Source: Rhodospirillaceae bacterium (GTDB lineage Bacteria > Pseudomonadota > Alphaproteobacteria > Rhodospirillales > Magnetospirillaceae). Taken from it: 11,323 bases of DNA. Location: assembly GCA_013349735.1 (NCBI GenBank), contig DUZC01000049.1, positions 1 to 11,323 on the forward strand. The letters are read 5' to 3'. Under the pieces are notes generated by a model. It did no database searches, was not told the origin of the DNA, and was given only the letters and a program-made list of their open reading frames with translations. The stretch's first letter is position 1, and every line of letters starts with the position of its first letter. Below are positions 6,978 to 11,323 of this stretch, one piece after another. Made by a program: the position numbers and the translations under genes.

Positions 6978-6996
6978 TGGTAAATTATATTTACCA
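6978..6996. promoter_or_regulatory. Putative autoregulatory operator upstream of the double-FCD regulator
   Basis: tggtaaattatatttacca is a 19-bp palindrome with perfect 8-base arms around TAT; beyond one mismatched pair on each side, CA/TG (6975-6976 and 6998-6999) extend the symmetry. It lies 63 bp upstream of the regulator ATG (6914) and carries the same TGGTAAA...TTTACCA ends and length as the site before lutA. A degenerate copy, ggt...acc with 10 bases between, sits at 6949-6964 closer to the gene. GGT and ACC are 13 bp apart, wider than the TGGT-N3-ACCA sites I know for PdhR/LldR-type members of this family. Binding by this regulator is inferred from position and from the shared pair of sites. 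Confidence 0.7.
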
Positions 6997-7068
6997 TTGT
7001 GGTCGTGCAGCGGGGTGGTTGGCAAGGCCGCAATTGTTCCTAAACAACAAAAAACCAAGCCCAGACGA

Positions 7069-8247
7069 TCAGAGCTGACCGAGTTTTTTCATATGCGACA
7101 GGATGGATTCGGTGCTTTCTCGAATTTCTACAATGTCTTGCAGCGACGCCATCCCCTCTTGGGTCATCAGGGCCGTCAATTGCTCGAGAAACTTTGGGTC
7201 CGCTTCTGCCGATAGCAGGGCTGAGGTCCGGGCATGGCCCAGGCGGCGGTTGATGGCGCAAAGCACTACCAGAATCTCGCGCATTTTCAGGCCAATGGCG
7301 ATTAAATTTGCATAAGTGCGATCGCCAAGTGCGCTGATCTGGGCGACCACCCGTCGTAAATCCCTTTCGTCAATCTCAAAGGTCTTATGCAATTGCAAAG
7401 ACTGGCTCAGTTTCCAGAGGGTTTCCGCTCGAGAGGACGGGTTTCCACCACCGCCGCCGCCGCCGCCAGATGCCGGTAAAGGGATCGTGCGAGCAGGACT
7501 TGTGGCTGCGGGAACAGAGGCCGCCGTTTGCTTGCTCGGCATAGGCGAAGGCGTAACGGGCGGGGTGGCCGCTGGTTTGACCCCCTCAGTAAGCAAAACT
7601 TTGAGTTCTGTCGGTTCACGATAGTCCAGGATCCGTGCTCCCAGTTCCCGAACCATGGAAACCGGCAGAGGGGCGTAATGCTGGATCAACGGCAATTGCC
7701 ATTCATAAAGCAGCGAGGAGTGGATCGCCCGGTAAAGTCGGTCAGCCCGGGTCGCTTTGCGCTTTTGTTTCGGTTCCGGCGGTGGCGGCGGGATCAACAT
7801 CAGGCTTTGTAAAAGACGTTGCCATCGGCTGCGCGCAGGCGGTCCGACGGTTATAGAAACCGGTTGGGGGGCGCCCAAACGTTTGTAAAAATGACGCTTT
7901 GCGGCAGAACGAACCACCAATGCAACGACTTCGGCGACGGAACGCCCACAGGCCAGTTCCTGCGTTTCATCGCTGATGGGCTTTCCATCCGGCCCAACAA
8001 TCAATTCTTCAAAGAGGTCAGGTCGCTTTCGAAAAAGCTTAAAGCATTCTTCGATAAGCGGAGGGTTGTTCATAACCAGTTCAAAGGCCTGGTTGCGGTC
8101 AAGACCATGAAAAGCCGGAACATGTTCCAGGAACACGTCAACCACCGGTCCGCGCAACACCTCAGCGATGACAGCCGCTGGCGCTTTCTGCGGTGCCTTT
8201 TCACTGTCGGTCTGTATAGATTTGTTCTGCTTCAAACCCTTTGCCAC
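7069..8247 (-). CDS. Hypothetical protein with Pro-rich linker and octaglycine run
   Basis: I do not recognise this 392-residue protein. An N-terminal, probably helical region spans about 20-220 (AAVIAEVLRGPVVDVFLEHV, MNNPPLIEECFKLFRKRPDL, SVAEVVALVVRSAAKRHFYK). It includes a basic/proline break at 151-169 (IPPPPPEPKQKRKATRADR). A low-complexity linker follows (about 223-260, Pro/Ala/Thr/Ser), then eight consecutive glycines (261-268). A C-terminal helical domain runs about 273-392 (TFEIDERDLRRVVAQISALG, LIAIGLKMREILVVLCAINR). There is no signal peptide and no clear transmembrane helix, so it is probably cytoplasmic. The start is a GTG at 8247; an in-frame stop lies 18 bases upstream, so the frame cannot extend further, but no clear ribosome binding site is visible. 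It lies 173 bp downstream of the bactofilin gene on the same strand, separated by an inverted repeat, so it may be independently transcribed. Length of the open frame and codon use indicate a real gene; function is unknown. Confidence 0.75.
   Translation of the reverse strand: MAKGLKQNKSIQTDSEKAPQKAPAAVIAEVLRGPVVDVFLEHVPAFHGLDRNQAFELVMNNPPLIEECFKLFRKRPDLFEELIVGPDGKPISDETQELACGRSVAEVVALVVRSAAKRHFYKRLGAPQPVSITVGPPARSRWQRLLQSLMLIPPPPPEPKQKRKATRADRLYRAIHSSLLYEWQLPLIQHYAPLPVSMVRELGARILDYREPTELKVLLTEGVKPAATPPVTPSPMPSKQTAASVPAATSPARTIPLPASGGGGGGGGNPSSRAETLWKLSQSLQLHKTFEIDERDLRRVVAQISALGDRTYANLIAIGLKMREILVVLCAINRRLGHARTSALLSAEADPKFLEQLTALMTQEGMASLQDIVEIRESTESILSHMKKLGQL
7444..7470. repeat. GCC/GGC triplet repeat encoding polyglycine
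   Basis: Five GCC triplets (7453-7467) flanked by ACC triplets encode, on the minus strand, the eight-glycine run of the unrecognised 392-residue protein. A pure triplet run of this kind can change length by slippage without breaking the frame, so linker length may vary between strains. The repeat is directly visible; variability is inference. Confidence 0.7.
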
Positions 8248-8309
8248 TGGACCGCGACTTTACAAAAAATCGAACACTCTCCAGTAACATACTAACACAG
8301 CTAGCGTCC

Positions 8310-8362
8310 CGATTCCGAAGTTCGTTTCATCTGATCCTGGCCATTTTCGAACTTCGGAATCG
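8310..8362. repeat. 15-bp perfect inverted repeat between bactofilin and the unknown gene
   Basis: Arms cgattccgaagttcg (8310-8324) and cgaacttcggaatcg (8348-8362) are perfectly complementary around a 23-base centre. The repeat lies 58 bp past the bactofilin stop and 62 bp before the GTG of the downstream hypothetical gene, both on the minus strand. It could form a strong stem terminating the M23-bactofilin transcript, but there is no U-tract after the stem in either direction, so it is not a standard intrinsic terminator. Alternatives are a dyad operator for the downstream gene, an mRNA-stabilising stem, or a remnant of a small palindromic repeat. Confidence 0.75.
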
Positions 8363-8420
8363 ATCACCACACCTAGGCCAGAACGATATCAGAGCTTGCC
8401 GGCACACCGAAAGCGCAGGG

Positions 8421-8906
8421 TCAATTGCCCAGTTTAACCACCTTAGCTTTAGTCGCGCTTTTCACGTTTTCCTCAGTCTGCCCTGATGGCTCCGACTCAT
8501 GAGAATTATTGGCGACAGTCAACAACTGCCGCCCTTCTATTGAGGGCTGATCCGCCGTCGCTTCAGCTTGACGGTTGAAACGGCCCTCGACATAGGCGCC
8601 AGCTTCTACAGCCAGGCTTTCATGCGTGATATCGCCGAGGATCCTCGCCGTTTTAGCGAGTTCTACAGCCCGCGCATTGATCTGGCCGGTAACGGCACCT
8701 AAAACCCGGACCTTTTCAGCGCGGATTTCGCCAGTGATGAATCCGCTCTCGCCAATGACAAGCACAGCACAGCGGACATCACCATTTACCCTGCCATCGA
8801 TATGCACTTCGCCCTGGCTAAGAATATCGCCAACCAAAGTGCAGTTGGAGCCAATGATCGAAGGCGTTTCACGCGTCGCCGGCGGTTTATTGTGTCTTGA
8901 GAACAT
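8421..8906 (-). CDS. bacA: Bactofilin
   Basis: A 161-residue bactofilin (DUF583, BacA/CcmA family), which self-assembles without nucleotide into membrane-associated filaments that localise cell-wall enzymes and shape the cell. The right-handed beta-helix core spans about 19-113 and shows the family's repeating short strands with glycines: SIIGSNCTLVGDILSQGEVH, IDGRVNGDVRC, LVIGESGFITGEIRAEKVRV, GAVTGQINARAVELAKTARI, LGDITHESLAVEAGAYVEGR. Both ends are polar and flexible, as usual: MFSRHNKPPATRE at the front and a charged tail of about 45 residues. The ATG lies inside the 3' end of the M23 peptidase gene (20-base overlap) with an AGGA ribosome binding site a few bases upstream, so the two are translated from one mRNA. 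The partnership fits known bactofilin-M23 pairs in cell-shape control. bacA is used as a family symbol. Confidence 0.95.
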   Translation of the reverse strand: MFSRHNKPPATRETPSIIGSNCTLVGDILSQGEVHIDGRVNGDVRCAVLVIGESGFITGEIRAEKVRVLGAVTGQINARAVELAKTARILGDITHESLAVEAGAYVEGRFNRQAEATADQPSIEGRQLLTVANNSHESEPSGQTEENVKSATKAKVVKLGN

Positions 8907-10209
8907 TTTGTCCTGCCGTAATGAACTTCATGGGGTTGGTCGGCTGGTCACTCATGCGCACTTCATAATGGAGGTGCGGCCCGGTGGTACGACCGGTTTC
9001 ACCAACCAGGCCAATCACAGCACCGCGGCTGACATGATGACCAAGTACCACCATAGCCTTTGACAAATGGGCATAGCGAGAACGGAATCCCATGCCATGA
9101 TCAATTTCTACCATTAGCCCATAGCGGTCACGCCATCCTGCCCAGGTAACCTCACCGGCGCCGGTTGCTGTGACCGGCGTGCCGACCGCAGCGCCAAGAT
9201 CTACGCCTTCATGAATGCCGGTCAAGGCATTGATCGGATCATTCCGGGTGCCAAAGGGGCTCGTCACTTCATAGTCGGCTAAAGGAGCGGCCAAAGGCAA
9301 ATTGTGCAAGGCCGAGGTTAGGCTGTCTAGCCGATTAGCATGATTGTTGAACAAGGCAATGGGGTCAAATTCAAGATTGGGCAAGGGCAAAAGCCCACGA
9401 TTGGCGGCGATAAAAGGCCCGCCGCGACCAAAGGGAAGATGGCTGATGACGGGGCGGGTCTCGGTTTCGACGGGAATATTGCGGGTGTTAACGCCGACTG
9501 CGGACAGGGCCTTTTCCAACTCGCCGATCCGCAGAGCCGTCAGATTGGCGGTGTTTTGTAAAAAGGCCCCATGGCTCGCACGCAGCTTGTCCAAGGCTTC
9601 ATCCAACTGCGTAACCCGGTGGCGCAACAGGTCGCTGTCACCAGAATTTTCTTCCTTCAACGAACCGATAATGCGTTTCGTGTCTACGGCACCGCCGCCG
9701 GTCCCTATTTTTAGGCCCGAGGGGCCGCTGCCCGCTGACCGACATCCACTGGGGTCCGGGTCCAGCCTTGGCATGGCGCCATGTTTTGTTGCAACGTTAT
9801 GTTCGGTGATGCGCAGCAGACTGTCCTGGATATCACTGATTTCGCAGGTGATATTGGCGAAAACCGACTGAAACTCGTCCAGTCGGCCAAAAGCCGCCTG
9901 ATAGCTGGCTCTAAGACCTTCTAACTCGGCGGCCCGCTGAGAAATTTCATCTTCTTTTGACATTAACTGAGCCGCCCCATCGAAATAGGCGGCCGTGCTC
10001 AGCAAAGCCCAAAGCACACAAGCCGTCACAGCCCCGGTGACCAGGAGCTGTTGTACAGTGCCGATTTTGAAACAACGAACTTTCCCGGCATCACGCACCA
10101 AGATCTGGCGCTCTGGGAAAACGCGTTTCAGGGTCTCAAATCGGTGCGCGATGACACGTCTAAAAACAGATGGCCGATCCGCCAAGATCTCCCCCTTACC
10201 TAATTCCAT
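8887..10209 (-). CDS. M23 (LytM-type) peptidoglycan endopeptidase, membrane-anchored, bactofilin partner
   Basis: A 440-residue zinc endopeptidase expected to cut peptide cross-links of peptidoglycan in the periplasm. A cytoplasmic N-terminus rich in basic residues (1-48) precedes one transmembrane helix (about 51-75, QQLLVTGAVTACVLWALLST). The periplasmic part has coiled-coil stretches at about 84-135 and 193-240 separated by a Gly/Ser/Pro-rich stretch (148-175). The catalytic M23 domain spans about 313-430: GIHEGVDLGA (His333, Asp337), SRYAHLSK (His381) and GPHLHYEV (His412, His414). All metal-binding and catalytic residues are present, so it should be active, unlike degenerate EnvC/NlpD-type members. 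The frame opens earlier at a GTG (10290), which also has a purine-rich stretch before it and would add 27 residues; I prefer the ATG at 10209 with AGGGA 7 bases upstream. The stop overlaps the bactofilin start. The layout resembles the LmdC-type M23 proteins paired with bactofilins in stalked and budding alphaproteobacteria; orthology is inferred. Confidence 0.92.
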   Translation of the reverse strand: MELGKGEILADRPSVFRRVIAHRFETLKRVFPERQILVRDAGKVRCFKIGTVQQLLVTGAVTACVLWALLSTAAYFDGAAQLMSKEDEISQRAAELEGLRASYQAAFGRLDEFQSVFANITCEISDIQDSLLRITEHNVATKHGAMPRLDPDPSGCRSAGSGPSGLKIGTGGGAVDTKRIIGSLKEENSGDSDLLRHRVTQLDEALDKLRASHGAFLQNTANLTALRIGELEKALSAVGVNTRNIPVETETRPVISHLPFGRGGPFIAANRGLLPLPNLEFDPIALFNNHANRLDSLTSALHNLPLAAPLADYEVTSPFGTRNDPINALTGIHEGVDLGAAVGTPVTATGAGEVTWAGWRDRYGLMVEIDHGMGFRSRYAHLSKAMVVLGHHVSRGAVIGLVGETGRTTGPHLHYEVRMSDQPTNPMKFITAGQNVLKTQ

Positions 10210-10548
10210 GCCAAATTCCCTGCCGGCCCTGCGCAGTGGGTGGAAACTCTGGTTACCACACGCCGGCGCCCGGACTGTCCGGGAAAACACGTCCCACCCT
10301 TGTGAATGGGTTCCGTTTCCCGATTTGGCACATCGTTACTCACTCTATACGTCAGGCCGATCAAGACAATCTGTCGACCATTTCACTTTCGCCAAATTTC
10401 TGACACCTCGCTTAGCCCGGGGGATCCTTTAGATCCCTGACGGCCCAAGGTATCCCTTTCCGGGGGGTGATTTGAAGTCGAAAATTACAAATGTATTTAA
10501 ATTGTAATCCCACACCCTCCGATTCTTACGTTTTTCCAGGGCGTTGCG
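10210..10548. other. Long divergent intergenic region between M23 gene and cobC side
   Basis: This 339-bp stretch must hold the leftward promoter of the M23-bactofilin unit and the rightward promoter of the cobC unit. Visible structures are a small hairpin, gggatc (10421-10426) with gatccc (10432-10437), and an AT-rich dyad at 10484-10508. I looked for the conserved boxes of a cobalamin riboswitch ahead of cobC and did not see them. The 10210-10290 part could instead be coding if the M23 gene starts at the GTG at 10290. No RNA gene is recognisable. Confidence 0.4.
10472..10508 (+). promoter_or_regulatory. AT-rich dyad overlapping a possible promoter upstream of the cobC unit
   Basis: Arms attacaa (10484-10490) and ttgtaat (10502-10508) are perfectly complementary around 11 bases that contain the palindrome atttaaat (10495-10502). 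The dyad stands out as AT-rich in a GC-rich surrounding. Overlapping it on the plus strand are TTGAAG (10472-10477) and TTTAAA (10496-10501), 18 bp apart, a fair but imperfect sigma-70-like pair. A repressor bound to the dyad would block such a promoter. It could serve the small ORF at 10549 and cobC, or the leftward M23 gene. Both assignments are inference. Confidence 0.4.
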
Positions 10549-10689
10549 ATGGTTTTTTCCAAGCTGCGACAGGATCAGAAAGCCCCAATCAACGCGTTGA
10601 AGATTGACATCGCCGCTCCGCAGGCTATCAGTTCAGTTGAAAAAACCACCAAGGAGAGCCAGATGCCGGGTTGGTTTTGTCGGGTTTGA
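10549..10689 (+). CDS. Possible small ORF (46 aa) ahead of cobC
   Basis: An ATG-to-TGA frame of 46 codons, preceded by AGGG (10538-10541) 7 bases upstream and ending 41 bp before cobC. The product begins MVFSKLRQDQKAPINALKID and ends MPGWFCRV. It is soluble and mixed in charge, with no signal peptide, membrane segment or motif I know. It could be a real small protein, a translated leader influencing cobC, or a chance frame. The ribosome binding site and co-direction with cobC favour translation; absence of any recognisable family argues for caution. Confidence 0.3.
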   Translation: MVFSKLRQDQKAPINALKIDIAAPQAISSVEKTTKESQMPGWFCRV

Positions 10690-10730
10690 AGCGGTTTTCT
10701 TTAACGGTGTCATCGGCCACGGAGGCGCAA

Positions 10731-11323
10731 ATGGAGACAGGGCAGGGTGGGGCGCCCAAGGCGTCAGCCTCCTTTGATCTTTTTGCTTTGCCGATCCATG
10801 GGGGTGATCTGACCTCGGCGGAACTGCGCTTTGGTCGACCCGCCGAGGGCTGGTTGGATTTATCGACGGCTATCAATCCCTATTCCTACCCTATTCCGCC
10901 GTTGGACCCGCTGTCCTGGGAAAGGCTGCCTGACCGGAGCCTGGATTTGGCGTTACGGGTTGCCGCCGCCGAATCCTATGGCGTATCGAGTGCCGAACAG
11001 ATCGCTATTGCGGCCGGGTCACAGGCGATTATTCAACTGCTGCCCCGGCTCAGACCTTTTTCCCATGTCCTGGTCATTGGTCCGACTTACGGCGAACATA
11101 CGGCCTGCTGGTCTAATGCCGGCCATCAGGTGCAGGCCGGAGAAGACCTCGATCAGGCCCACTCCTTCGAAGTGGTCGTGGTCGGCAATCCCAACAATCC
11201 GGATGGTCGGCGTCATGATCCTGCCCACCTTCTTTTTCTTGCTGATGGCTTGGCCGAGCGGGGGGGACTGCTGGTCGTTGACGAAGCATTCGTCGATTGC
11301 ACGCCAGACCTGTCCCTGGCCTC
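10731..11323 (+). CDS. cobC: Threonine-phosphate decarboxylase-like PLP enzyme CobC (N-terminal part, cut by window edge)
   Basis: The first 197 codons of a fold-type I PLP enzyme of the CobC/CobD (HisC-like) group, which makes (R)-1-amino-2-propanol O-2-phosphate for the nucleotide loop arm of cobalamin. Visible landmarks are HGGDLTSAELRFG near the N-terminus, WLDLSTAINPYSYPIPPLDP (the family's substrate-loop 'S-INP-YP' motif), IAIAAGSQAIIQLLPRL, the cofactor-region VVVVGNPNNPDGR, and LLVVDEAFVD, whose Asp is expected to contact the pyridine nitrogen. The Schiff-base lysine would come after the window edge. The ATG at 10731 has a strong Shine-Dalgarno, GGAGG, 5 bases upstream. NPNNPDGR and DEAFVD are shared with histidinol-phosphate aminotransferases, but the STAINPYSYP opening favours CobC. 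In alphaproteobacteria a cobD/cbiB gene usually adjoins it; that cannot be seen here. The name cobC here is the Pseudomonas/alphaproteobacterial usage, equivalent to enteric CobD. Confidence 0.88.
   Translation, partial: METGQGGAPKASASFDLFALPIHGGDLTSAELRFGRPAEGWLDLSTAINPYSYPIPPLDPLSWERLPDRSLDLALRVAAAESYGVSSAEQIAIAAGSQAIIQLLPRLRPFSHVLVIGPTYGEHTACWSNAGHQVQAGEDLDQAHSFEVVVVGNPNNPDGRRHDPAHLLFLADGLAERGGLLVVDEAFVDCTPDLSLA

Noticed and set aside
7030..7068. Intrinsic terminator after the unknown 392-residue gene
   Set aside because: There is a T-rich stretch on the minus strand, but only a 5-bp stem with a wobble pair precedes it; too weak to call.
7444..7470. CRISPR-like or satellite repeat
   Set aside because: It is a plain in-frame GGC/GGT glycine codon run within a coding region.
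9344..9871. 175-codon plus-strand frame opposite the M23 gene
   Set aside because: It is the complement of a well-supported coding region; the translation has no domain or membrane features.
10290..10730. Cobalamin riboswitch upstream of cobC
   Set aside because: I could not find the conserved B12-box or the other core boxes by eye on the plus strand.

Overview
The window looks like chromosomal DNA from an alphaproteobacterium, probably Rhodospirillales-like. The support is the set of protein families (bactofilin beside an M23 peptidase, an alphaproteobacterial-type CobC, an MdtA/MdtB-type efflux pair), moderately high GC, and Shine-Dalgarno-led genes with short overlaps. No rRNA, tRNA, CRISPR array, transposase or phage gene is visible.

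Layout. Positions 1-1565 (minus) hold the start of an RND efflux permease (cut by the window edge) and, directly upstream of it, its periplasmic adaptor. A 193-bp divergent spacer leads to a plus-strand class I glutamine amidotransferase (1759-2454). That gene converges on a minus-strand lutABC operon (2587-5423), which encodes the iron-sulfur L-lactate oxidation complex. The ~130 bp between the two stop codons is almost entirely inverted repeats and looks like a small palindromic element. Upstream of lutABC, on the same strand, is a GntR/FadR-type regulator (5520-6914) whose ligand-binding FCD domain is present twice in tandem. Two matching 19-bp perfect palindromes lie just upstream of lutA and just upstream of the regulator gene. 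Together they suggest one self-contained, autoregulated lactate-responsive module.

Positions 7069-10209 (minus) carry, in transcription order, an M23 peptidase with one membrane anchor, a bactofilin overlapping it by 20 bp, a spacer with a 15-bp perfect inverted repeat, and a 392-residue protein I do not recognise, with a Pro-rich linker and an eight-glycine run. The M23-bactofilin pair is a recurring cell-shape/envelope module. The unknown protein may belong with it, but that rests only on position.

Positions 10210-10730 are mostly non-coding: an AT-rich dyad, a small hairpin and a possible 46-codon ORF. They precede a plus-strand cobC (threonine-phosphate decarboxylase-like, cobalamin biosynthesis) that runs off the right edge. 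I saw no cobalamin riboswitch ahead of it.

The most notable system is the lactate module: a double-FCD regulator paired with wide-spaced palindromic sites (GGT and ACC separated by 13 bp) instead of the tight TGGT-N3-ACCA type usually associated with this family.
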